Part shown: piece by piece, positions 1-5,074 of the stretch
Layout of the letters: every line of letters begins with the position of its first letter
Numbering within the stretch: position 1 is the stretch's first letter
Virus record (IMG/VR): IMGVR_UViG_3300025420_000020
Location: 1 to 24,372 of that record
Direction: 5' to 3' (one strand)
From: a virus
Length of the DNA: 24,372 nucleotides
Made by a program: the position numbers and the translations under genes
The notes under the pieces: generated by a model
Databases searched by the model: none
What the model was told of the DNA's origin: nothing
The model's input: only the letters and a program-made list of their open reading frames with translations

Positions 1-70
1 TCATCTTTTCAACCTGCTTTAGAAGGCCGTTGAAATCCTTAGATTGCTTTTTTAGATTTGCAAAGTTCAT
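1..70 (-). CDS. 32: Single-stranded DNA-binding protein gp32, N-terminal fragment
   Basis: Only the first 23 codons lie in the window; the gene continues past base 1. The visible peptide starts MNFANLKKQSKDFNGLLK, which resembles the N-terminus of gp32 in T4-like phages (MSFANLKxQS type). In T4 this basic end (the B domain) drives cooperative binding between gp32 monomers on ssDNA. A good ribosome binding site (AAGGAG) lies 7 bases before the ATG at 70. The position downstream of gp33 and gp59 matches T4 order and strengthens the call. gp32 coats ssDNA in replication, recombination and repair and represses its own mRNA in T4. Its leader here is structured (see 127-178). Family assignment rests on a short match plus synteny. 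Confidence 0.8.
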   Translation of the reverse strand, partial: MNFANLKKQSKDFNGLLKQVEKM

Positions 71-126
71 CGTATTCTCCTTGTATAACGTTGTATGTTG
101 TCTTATCCACTTTATCATGATGTAAG

Positions 127-178
127 AGAGTATGGATTTGCCAAGTCCGTATCCCGAACCGGTTTTATACCATACTCT
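127..178 (-). promoter_or_regulatory. Stem-loop in the gene 32 leader, possible autoregulatory element
   Basis: The arms AGAGTATGG and CCATACTCT (170-178 and 127-135) are perfect 9-base complements. Between them a second small hairpin can form (GTTCG with CGGAC). The predicted transcription start of the promoter at 187-215 is only a base or two upstream, so the mRNA would begin with this structure. About 56 unstructured, A-rich bases follow before the gp32 start. In T4, gp32 represses its own translation by binding cooperatively from a 5' pseudoknot across an A/U-rich leader. This layout is similar, but the sequence is not the T4 pseudoknot, so the role is inferred. Confidence 0.55.
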
Positions 179-186
179 ATTCTTGT

Positions 187-215
187 ATAATAACAGGGGC
201 CGAAGCCCCTGTCAA
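187..215 (-). promoter_or_regulatory. Sigma70-like promoter for gene 32, with a hairpin as its spacer
   Basis: On the minus strand TTGACA (215-210) is followed by a 17-base spacer and TATTAT (192-187), close to the sigma70 consensus. The spacer is itself most of a perfect hairpin (see 193-212). The predicted start is near 180, just before the leader stem-loop of gene 32. Confidence 0.65.
193..212 (-). terminator. GC-rich UUCG hairpin, probable terminator overlapping the gene 32 promoter
   Basis: ACAGGGGC and GCCCCTGT pair perfectly over 8 bp around a TTCG tetraloop. It lies just after the stop codon of the 55-residue gene (219-386) and is followed by TATTATAC, a modest U-rich run. This is the usual form of an intrinsic terminator, though the U-tract is imperfect. 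The same bases make up the spacer of the gene 32 promoter, so one DNA element may end one transcript and start the next. Confidence 0.6.
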
Positions 216-218
216 GTA

Positions 219-386
219 TTATTTTTCACCGAGTTCTTTACCGGTGTCTTTATGAAGGATCTTACCTTTGATAATATGATAATTACCGTGATCCATCCAT
301 AAATCCCAAATTAGATTAGAAGCAAGTTCTGGATTATTATCCACGATAAGAATATACATTGCCTTAATCAAGTCTTCTTTAGTCAT
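219..386 (-). CDS. Small unknown protein between gp59 and gp32 (55 aa)
   Basis: I chose the ATG at 386 (MTKEDLIKAMYILIV) rather than an upstream ATG at 434, because AAGGAGATAAAGAAG puts a strong ribosome binding site just before it and a T4-type late promoter (451-458) lies about 65 bases upstream. The product is 55 residues, mixed charge, with a helical N-terminal half and no membrane segment or metal motif. I do not recognise the family. Its place just ahead of gene 32, with a terminator hairpin right after its stop, suggests its mRNA is mostly separate from the main gene 32 transcript. Confidence 0.75.
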   Translation of the reverse strand: MTKEDLIKAMYILIVDNNPELASNLIWDLWMDHGNYHIIKGKILHKDTGKELGEK

Positions 387-450
387 CTTCTTTATCTCCT
401 TATAAGATGTTGCTAATATCTCACAAGAAAACATAACAATAATGTATCTC

Positions 451-458
451 TATTTATA
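451..458 (-). promoter_or_regulatory. T4-type late promoter (TATAAATA)
   Basis: The minus strand reads TATAAATAG, the exact T4 late promoter core recognised by the gp55 sigma factor with gp33 and the sliding clamp. It overlaps the stop codon of the 57-residue gene and lies about 65 bases before the start of the 55-residue gene, in a sensible place to drive it and, by read-through, gene 32. gp33 itself is encoded about 1 kb upstream. One other exact copy lies inside the RNase H gene and is not counted. Confidence 0.6.
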
Positions 459-627
459 CAATCAGTAAAAACAACTCTAGGTAAAACTCTACCTCTTCTG
501 TTATTGCCAAAACCTCTGTAGTTTCTTCGTGTATTAATACCAATTTGCCGTGATGGTGTTTGATGTGATACAGGCCCTCGGCAAAGTCTCTTAGGATATC
601 TGATGCGTTACCTTCTAGAAGTCTCAT
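454..627 (-). CDS. Small acidic unknown protein overlapping the end of gp59 (57 aa)
   Basis: This ORF runs ATG 627 to TAA 454 and overlaps the last 20 bases of the gp59 gene in another frame. AAGGAGAAAATAG supplies a strong ribosome binding site before the ATG. The product starts MRLLEGNASDILRDFAEGLY, has a HHH run near the middle and an acidic then hydrophobic tail (EEVEFYLELFLLIV). There is no match I can name. It looks like a helper or regulatory gene co-translated with gp59. It is supported by start site quality and tight packing, not by homology. Confidence 0.7.
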   Translation of the reverse strand: MRLLEGNASDILRDFAEGLYHIKHHHGKLVLIHEETTEVLAITEEVEFYLELFLLIV

Positions 628-1213
628 CTATTTTCTCCTTGAGTATGCGTTTGAATTTATTCTTATCGTATTTTACAAAAGGTTTGTATTTACGTAGTTT
701 CAACGCCACCTTGGACCAGATGGGATCATTATTACCCATATATTTATCAAACTTTTCGGTGTATCCTATAAAGTCATTCAGTATGACCATGGACTCAGGA
801 GAAATACTACCCCTAAGATATAGGCAAACAATATAAGGATACTCACCGTCCCTAACATCAAAAGGAAGATCGAGGCCATATTTAAAAACTCGCTCAACGT
901 CATTCTCGAAGTGATATGTGAGTGCCTGTTTTCTTCCTTTGTATTGAATATAGTTTTCTTGTGCTTCGTCTTCCAATAACTCAGTGACATAGTTACGATC
1001 CTTCAATCTATTAGCAATAAAAAAATCTCGTAGTTCTCTGTCTTCATACTCTTTGGCAACCTTATCAAAGAACCATTTGTCTGGTCTCTTTTCGTAGGTG
1101 GCCCTGGATGCTTTTACTTTATGGTGCGTAAAGAGGTCAAATGTAGGACTCTCAAAGTGAGTTCTGATGGTAACAAAGACCACGTATGCACCATACGCGG
1201 AAAAATGACTCAT
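608..1213 (-). CDS. 59: gp59, loader of the gp41 replicative helicase
   Basis: The product is 201 residues (T4 gp59 is 217). It aligns by eye with T4 gp59 through the block ATYEKRPDKWFFDKVAKEY, equivalent to AAYQKRRDKYFFQKLSEKY in T4, followed by EL..FFIANR. gp59 binds forked DNA and gp32, and places the gp41 hexamer on gp32-coated ssDNA at forks and recombination intermediates. The ATG at 1213 overlaps the gp33 stop in an ATGA arrangement, which implies translational coupling. The first 25 residues also align with the T4 N-terminal HMG-like region, so the start is sound. The 33-59-32 order is the T4 order. Confidence 0.88.
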   Translation of the reverse strand: MSHFSAYGAYVVFVTIRTHFESPTFDLFTHHKVKASRATYEKRPDKWFFDKVAKEYEDRELRDFFIANRLKDRNYVTELLEDEAQENYIQYKGRKQALTYHFENDVERVFKYGLDLPFDVRDGEYPYIVCLYLRGSISPESMVILNDFIGYTEKFDKYMGNNDPIWSKVALKLRKYKPFVKYDKNKFKRILKEKIDETSRR

Positions 1214-1434
1214 ATTGGTAGTTTAGCAGTTTTAGATTTCTTAAGGAAGTTGAGGTCTTCAGCCTCGATTTGGATCTTTGCCTTGAGGACTCCTGATACA
1301 AGTTTACCAGCCGTCTCAGTCTCAAGGTTGTTTTGTTCACAGAATAAACAGATGGCATCGATGTAAGGAATGTCCTTCATGTATACCATCTCTTCAATTG
1401 CCATAGAAAATTTATTGATATCTTCTGGCGTCAT
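1210..1434 (-). CDS. 33: gp33, late transcription co-activator
   Basis: I start at ATG 1434 (MTPEDINKF) because TAGGAG lies 10 bases upstream; the longer frame from 1527 runs into a neighbouring gene. The 74-residue product resembles gp33 of T4-like phages, with the pattern IPYIDAICLFCEQNN then KLVSGVLKAKIQIEAEDLN and a short C-terminal LPI, matching YLEATTAFLEENS and IIEKIQSEAIDENLLR in T4. gp33 binds the RNA polymerase beta flap and, through its C-terminus, the sliding clamp, linking late transcription to replication. It is shorter than T4 gp33 (112 aa), lacking most of the N-terminal part. Its position directly before gp59 supports the call. Confidence 0.8.
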   Translation of the reverse strand: MTPEDINKFSMAIEEMVYMKDIPYIDAICLFCEQNNLETETAGKLVSGVLKAKIQIEAEDLNFLKKSKTAKLPI

Positions 1435-1447
1435 AATATTATATCTC

Positions 1448-1579
1448 CTATCGGATTGCGTGAGTGTTTTTGCCTTTGAAGGACTTCTTGAGGAGTTTAA
1501 ACCAAAACTTCCTCTCCTTCTTGGCATCTTTATTCAGTATAGCACGATAGAACTTTAAAATCAACTTTTTTGTTTTCAT
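1448..1579 (-). CDS. Very basic small protein (43 aa) upstream of gp33
   Basis: ATG 1579 to TAG 1448, with AAAGGACACTAAA as ribosome binding site, only 11 bases after the oxygenase gene stops. The end of the gene lies next to the gp33 ribosome binding site, so the two are probably co-transcribed. About a third of the residues are Lys or Arg (starts MKTKKLILKFYRAILNKDAK), with several aromatic residues. It could bind nucleic acid or RNA polymerase, but I know no family for it. Confidence 0.6.
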   Translation of the reverse strand: MKTKKLILKFYRAILNKDAKKERKFWFKLLKKSFKGKNTHAIR

Positions 1580-1590
1580 TTTAGTGTCCT

Positions 1591-2094
1591 TTAAATAAAG
1601 ATTTGAATTGTTACCCTAATTGGACTATTTTTAGTTAAACAAGTTACCGCATGTGGAACACCACCAACTTGTTCAATTGCTAAATTTTTTTCAGGTATTA
1701 TACCCTTAATTTCATTATTGTCCTCATAAAGAAATAATCCACCATCGTTTCTATTCCAATAATCATTAATATAAATTGTGAGTCCTCCTTTATGAACACC
1801 ATCATTATGCCAAGATATGTGACTTCCAGGAGTCCAAAAATAAATCATAATTCGTGATTTATTCATAATATTAAGTTTTTTTTCTACTTGATTTTTTATT
1901 TTATGATAAATAATATTATTAGTATCAATATCATGAATTAGTATTACATTACTATCTAATATAATACCTTTATGCCAAGAATAATTTGTTCTGAAAGAAT
2001 TTTTTCCGTTGGTGCATAGTGAATTGGAATACTCAACAACTTCGAAAAAAATTTCCGAATCAAAAAAATTTTTATGTTGTTTAATATATTTCAT
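1591..2094 (-). CDS. 2OG-Fe(II) oxygenase (prolyl 4-hydroxylase-like)
   Basis: The start is ATG 2094 (MKYIKQHKNFF); a longer frame from 2148 would run into the tmRNA. The 167-residue product has the double-stranded beta-helix signature: HND at WHNDG (the HxD pair of Fe ligands), the distal His at GGVPHAVT and a downstream Arg (SPIRVTIQ) for 2-oxoglutarate. Such enzymes hydroxylate proteins, nucleic acids or small molecules; the substrate here is unknown. AAAGGATCC serves as ribosome binding site and overlaps the 3' end of the tmRNA. The gene is much richer in A+T than its neighbours (6 G/C in the 60 bases at 1861-1920), which suggests recent gain. It is one of three such genes in the window. 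Confidence 0.85.
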   Translation of the reverse strand: MKYIKQHKNFFDSEIFFEVVEYSNSLCTNGKNSFRTNYSWHKGIILDSNVILIHDIDTNNIIYHKIKNQVEKKLNIMNKSRIMIYFWTPGSHISWHNDGVHKGGLTIYINDYWNRNDGGLFLYEDNNEIKGIIPEKNLAIEQVGGVPHAVTCLTKNSPIRVTIQIFI

Positions 2095-2104
2095 TTTAGG
2101 ATCC

Positions 2105-2396
2105 TTTGTGAGGTGCCGGATTCTGTTTCTAGGCTCCGGCGGGCCCAATGATTATGCTGCTAGAGCAAGATCAAATGATGCAAAGTTATCGTTAGCACCT
2201 AACGTTGCTTTCGGTCTCCTTGAACCCTTACTACACCAGTCGATCCTATTTCTGCCCCATCAAAGATACACCAATAATCCCTCACTTTCTTAGGCAACCC
2301 TTTCGGGTCTGGGGCCCTTGACGTATCTATGGTGGAGCAGCCGGGTACCGCCCCCGGGTCCTGAGTGTCTATGCCGTTCCTCTCAACGACCTAAGC
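2105..2396 (-). ncRNA. ssrA: Transfer-messenger RNA, circularly permuted (two-piece) form
   Basis: Read on the minus strand, an acceptor piece (about 2396-2330) comes first, then a spacer (2329-2259), then the coding piece (2258 to about 2105). The acceptor piece ends in CTGCTCC-ACCA, whose first seven bases pair with GGGGCAG at the start of the coding piece, including the G3-U70 wobble that marks alanine tRNAs. GGATCGACTGG matches the conserved D-loop region of tmRNA. The tag frame (2196-2152) encodes ANDNFASFDLALAA and stops at TAA; with the charged Ala the tag is 15 residues. CCTCACAA near the coding 3' end can pair with TTGAGAGG of the acceptor piece with one mismatch. The spacer arms AGATAC and GTATCT close the loop to be removed. 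ANDN tags and permuted genes are typical of alphaproteobacteria. Piece ends are approximate. Confidence 0.93.
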
Positions 2397-2405
2397 ATAT
2401 TATTT

Positions 2406-2433
2406 ATTATATACTATTTTTTGGAAATGTCAA
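2406..2433 (-). promoter_or_regulatory. Sigma70-like promoter of the tmRNA
   Basis: TTGACA (2433-2428), 16-base spacer and TATAAT (2411-2406) on the minus strand, both hexamers perfect. The predicted start is near 2399, just before the acceptor piece of the tmRNA. The -35 box lies inside the last codons of the 63-residue gene. It should work with host polymerase early in infection. Confidence 0.75.
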
Positions 2434-2605
2434 GGGGTATTTTTTGCCAACTCAATGTGCCATCTGAGGAATAACCAATATAAACTTCACCGGTTTCCAT
2501 GTCTATTAGTTTCCATTTTTCAGGACACTTGGTATAAACTGTTAGTGTTTTGGCATTTTTGAGTTCAATAACTTCTTCGCCTGTTATGAGTTTTCTTTTT
2601 TTCAT
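2414..2605 (-). CDS. Small unknown protein (63 aa), upstream of tmRNA
   Basis: The product starts MKKRKLITGEEVIELKNAK and is rich in Lys and beta-forming residues (KWKLIDMETGEVYIGY). It looks like a small all-beta domain and resembles short hypothetical proteins of T4-like phages, but I cannot name a function. The ATG at 2605 has only a modest ribosome binding site (CAGGTG) and lies 2 bases after a TAA in an upstream frame. Its 3' end carries the tmRNA promoter. Confidence 0.7.
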   Translation of the reverse strand: MKKRKLITGEEVIELKNAKTLTVYTKCPEKWKLIDMETGEVYIGYSSDGTLSWQKIPLDISKK

Positions 2606-2674
2606 TATTATTGCACCTGATTTTCAAACTCTTCCATCTGTGGCGCACCAACACCACGATGGTCACGGGAACCA

Positions 2675-2788
2675 TTAGTTACAGGGGCGACTAGTGTTGT
2701 CCCGTATAAGGCAGTCTGCGATGGTGATAGTGTTACAGCTAGCCAAACCAAGACAAAGAAACACCATTATTGGTAGAAAGTATTTCAT
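2675..2788 (-). CDS. Small predicted lipoprotein (37 aa)
   Basis: ATG 2788 overlaps the stop of the exonuclease gene (ATGA), and GGGAGG lies about 9 bases upstream. The peptide MKYFLPIMVFLCLGLASC is a signal peptide ending in a lipobox (LASC), leaving a mature lipoprotein of about 20 residues with two more Cys. Small outer membrane lipoproteins of this size in phages are often o-spanins (Rz1-like), but the proline-rich tail typical of Rz1 is absent, so immunity or entry-exclusion roles are also possible. A second frame over the same DNA (ending 2608) also looks protein-like; see findings. Confidence 0.6.
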   Translation of the reverse strand: MKYFLPIMVFLCLGLASCNTITIADCLIRDNTSRPCN

Positions 2789-3474
2789 AGTTCATATTCC
2801 TCCCTAAACTGGACAATCTTATCATATAATCCTTTAACATAATCTGTCCGTCTTTTGACGAATACCTGTGGATGGATTTCGTGGTCTACGGATATCAATA
2901 CAACAATCTGTCTGGCCTGGATGCCAGTCATATCCTCATACATCAAAGAGTATGCGGTGCATTGTTCAAAGTAGTTTAAAATCCATTCCTCTTTCTTAGG
3001 TTTCAATGAGGTCTTGAAGTCAATAATGGAAGTGAGACCATCAAACTCGGCAATACAATCAACCTGACCTGCCAGTCCGATGGCCTCACTATACAGCATT
3101 GCCTCAACATAATGGACGTTATCAATACGTTCCAATGTTGGCAACATATTACGGAATGCCTGTTTCATATCAGGCATAAGAGCATCATTATAGTATGTGG
3201 AATGTTCCTCGTTCTTGATGTAGGATTCCATTAACGAGTGGAACTTGGTACCTCTAGAAGATGCTCTTGCAGAAACTCTATTTGCTTCTTCTTCACCAAC
3301 CCGTTTCCGCCACTTTGCAATGCTATCGCCTTTAAAATGAGACAAGAAGGTTGTAACAGATGGCAGTTTAGTGCCATTTGGAGAGATGTAGTATCGTTTT
3401 CCATTTATTTCTTCCCTTTTCAGAGTAGTTAGAAAGTGGTCATGGTTTAAATGATTAAAAGTTTTCACTAGCAT
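2785..3474 (-). CDS. PD-(D/E)XK superfamily exonuclease, RecB/Cas4-like
   Basis: The 229-residue product carries the nuclease core in the order seen in RecB-family exonucleases: RGTKFHSLMESY (motif with His near residue 78), GLAGQVDCIAEFDG (metal-binding Asp) and SIIDFKTS (D-x-K catalytic pair), followed by EQCTAYSLMYEDMTG, the QxxxY motif. Such enzymes in T4-like phages are thought to act in recombination or DNA degradation. The ATG at 3474 lies about 25 bases after the predicted start of its own promoter (3508-3536), with GAGGACG as a distant ribosome binding site; GTG at 3468 is an alternative start. It ends in an ATGA overlap with the lipoprotein gene. Confidence 0.85.
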   Translation of the reverse strand: MLVKTFNHLNHDHFLTTLKREEINGKRYYISPNGTKLPSVTTFLSHFKGDSIAKWRKRVGEEEANRVSARASSRGTKFHSLMESYIKNEEHSTYYNDALMPDMKQAFRNMLPTLERIDNVHYVEAMLYSEAIGLAGQVDCIAEFDGLTSIIDFKTSLKPKKEEWILNYFEQCTAYSLMYEDMTGIQARQIVVLISVDHEIHPQVFVKRRTDYVKGLYDKIVQFREEYEL

Positions 3475-3507
3475 CCAACATCAAAGTCGTCCTCAACTGT
3501 TTCATCC

Positions 3508-3536
3508 ATTATACTACACCTCTCCGTAAATGTCAA
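3508..3536 (-). promoter_or_regulatory. Sigma70-like promoter of the exonuclease unit
   Basis: TTGACA (3536-3531), 17-base spacer, TATAAT (3513-3508), both perfect on the minus strand. It lies in the short gap after the PhoH stop and should start transcription near 3501, giving a leader of about 25 bases for the exonuclease gene. Confidence 0.75.
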
Positions 3537-3539
3537 CCT

Positions 3540-4265
3540 TTACAGGCCCATTTCAGTCTTCTGTATTATATATTCTTTCACCACACCGCTTCGCACGATG
3601 TCCTCAATGTTAAACTCAATGTGATTAAATGATGGCATACGGCGAGTAACAGCCATCAATTCTTTAATACCTGTTTTCTCATGTGGTTTATGAAGATCGG
3701 TTTGGCGATAGTCACCACAGAAAATAATACGAGAGTTTTGACCTATACGGGTCATAACTGTATCAATCTCTTGGAAAGTCATATTATTGCACTCGTCAAC
3801 AATGATAATACAATCGTTAAATGTCATACCACGTAGAAAGGAAGTAGTAGTAAATTCTACTAGGCCCTTTAACTTCAAAATCTTCCATCCATCACCACGA
3901 CCAAATAAGTCATCACAAATTTCTTGGTAAGGTTGTTCGTAAACTTCCGATTTTTGTTTGTCGGTTCCTGGTAGGAATCCCATGTCGCGGCTTGGTACGA
4001 CCGATCGGATGATAACAACCTTCTTATATGTCTTTTCGTGTAGAACTTCTTTTAATGCGAGATAAGATGACAGAAAGGTTTTACCGGTGCCGGCATAACC
4101 GTGTAACATAAGATTTGCTCCGCTATCATAGGCGTCCCACACTCTTTGCTGGTTTACTGTTAGTGGATTTATGTGACGCAATTCAAAGTGGTTTTTCTCA
4201 GCGGCGTTTTGTGCAGATATCTCATGGTTTGGATTACGGTTATTTTTCTTTCTTTTTACAGACAT
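3540..4265 (-). CDS. phoH: PhoH-like ATPase
   Basis: I start at ATG 4265 (MSVKRKKNN) with AAAGG upstream, because the longer frame from 4397 would translate a strong terminator hairpin (4302-4340). The product is 241 residues. It has Walker A GYAGTGKT (about residues 56-63), Walker B IIIVDE (about 153-158) and the PhoH signatures RSVVPSRDMGFLPG and GDYRQTDL. PhoH proteins are RNA/DNA-linked ATPases related to the N-terminal part of superfamily 1 helicases. They are very common in marine phages, where a role in phosphate stress was proposed but is unproven. The basic N-terminal 20 residues suggest nucleic acid contact. No promoter of its own is visible. Confidence 0.92.
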   Translation of the reverse strand: MSVKRKKNNRNPNHEISAQNAAEKNHFELRHINPLTVNQQRVWDAYDSGANLMLHGYAGTGKTFLSSYLALKEVLHEKTYKKVVIIRSVVPSRDMGFLPGTDKQKSEVYEQPYQEICDDLFGRGDGWKILKLKGLVEFTTTSFLRGMTFNDCIIIVDECNNMTFQEIDTVMTRIGQNSRIIFCGDYRQTDLHKPHEKTGIKELMAVTRRMPSFNHIEFNIEDIVRSGVVKEYIIQKTEMGL

Positions 4266-4301
4266 ATCTTTACCTTTTTGTTTTTCGTTATTCACCTTCT
4301 C

Positions 4302-4340
4302 ATAAACAAAAGAGGCCAACGCCTTGCGGGCGCGGCCTCT
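4302..4340 (-). terminator. Strong intrinsic terminator before phoH
   Basis: AGAGGCC (4340-4334) pairs with GGCCTCT (4317-4311); inside it CGCC and GGCG pair around CGCAA. The stem runs into TTTTGTTT on the minus strand. It follows the stop of the FmdB-like gene by about 30 bases, ending the virion-gene unit. This element also argues against the long PhoH start. Confidence 0.85.
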
Positions 4341-4372
4341 ATTCGTGGATTTCTTGGGCGGTTGAGACAGTT

Positions 4373-4636
4373 CTAAATCTCCTTTGGAATGTCCCATCGT
4401 CTGCTAGCAACGGCTGACGCTTCTGGGACGGCTGACTTAATCCTACCTAATACATATTTCTGAAAATCTGATGGTGGTTTAGTTACTCCGATATTAACAG
4501 GGTCGGCTACTGCAAAGTTACCTAATACTTGTTCTAGATGTGGTTTGTCGTCAAGATATGTGTCATGCTCCGCCATGGTCATATTCTCAATAAACTGTTC
4601 ACCGGTTTCTTTATTGCGGAATGTATAGTTTGGCAT
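4373..4636 (-). CDS. FmdB-like small protein without zinc ligands (87 aa)
   Basis: The N-terminus MPNYTFRNKETGEQFIENM resembles FmdB-type zinc ribbon proteins (MPxYxYxC...), but all four Cys are gone, a variant common next to structural genes in T4-like cyanophages. The middle is Pro/Val rich and the C-terminus (RIKSAVPEASAVASRRW) is basic. The gene starts 3 bases after the preceding stop and ends shortly before the terminator at 4302-4340. Its role is not known; a virion or assembly role is a guess from context. Confidence 0.75.
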   Translation of the reverse strand: MPNYTFRNKETGEQFIENMTMAEHDTYLDDKPHLEQVLGNFAVADPVNIGVTKPPSDFQKYVLGRIKSAVPEASAVASRRWDIPKEI

Positions 4637-4639
4637 AGT

Positions 4640-5059
4640 TTAGAATACTCCACTTCCTGTTGAGATTACATAGGTGTTTGGTGCTACACAAGTCAAGGTA
4701 GCAAAACCTCGTGGTGCCAATATTCTATTTCCAGTTAGGGAGTTAGCTGTAGCACTTAGAACATTTGAATAATGTATTGTAACACCAGTATTTTGTGTAA
4801 TCGTTAATGTATTGGTTGAGTTGGCATTATAAATGTGTATCTGATCACCTGGGTTATGTGCTTTAACGGTGATGAAAACATTTCCAGATGAAACTGAAAT
4901 AATACCGCCAACATCTGTATTCGCCGCGGCATATCCTGTATTCTGTGTTGAAAATGATTTGGTGAATGAGGCCTTTACAGCAACATTAGCGGCTGTATTC
5001 GCTACAGTAAAACCAAGATTTGCAATTCTTTTGTCAATGTAAGTATATAATGGGTTCAT
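4640..5059 (-). CDS. Probable virion surface or tail-fibre-type protein (139 aa)
   Basis: After a short helical start (MNPLYTYIDKRIANLGF) the protein is rich in Thr, Asn, Ser and Gly and almost all beta. The segment with GDQIHIYNANSTNTLTITQ, then GNRILAPRGFATL, then VAPNTYVISTGSGV matches a domain type seen at the C-terminal end of many phage tail fibre and head decoration proteins (..TITQ..GV.., NR.LA..G.ATL..V..N..VISG). AGGACATTCTA gives a clear ribosome binding site. The exact place in the virion cannot be told. Confidence 0.6.
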   Translation of the reverse strand: MNPLYTYIDKRIANLGFTVANTAANVAVKASFTKSFSTQNTGYAAANTDVGGIISVSSGNVFITVKAHNPGDQIHIYNANSTNTLTITQNTGVTIHYSNVLSATANSLTGNRILAPRGFATLTCVAPNTYVISTGSGVF

Positions 5060-5074
5060 TAGAATGTCCTAAAA

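Noticed and set aside
2009-2293. An open frame on the plus strand across the tmRNA region (94 codons)
   Set aside because: It runs antisense through the tmRNA and the oxygenase start, has no ribosome binding site, and the tmRNA structure explains the sequence.
3474-3512. A 13-codon frame (MDETVEDDFDVGC) just before the exonuclease gene
   Set aside because: Its ATG lies at the -10 box, upstream of the predicted transcription start, so it should not be in the mRNA. It is probably chance.
3540-4397. A longer PhoH frame starting at 4397
   Set aside because: The extra 44 codons would translate through a strong terminator stem and overlap the previous gene. ATG 4265 has its own ribosome binding site and fits the family length.
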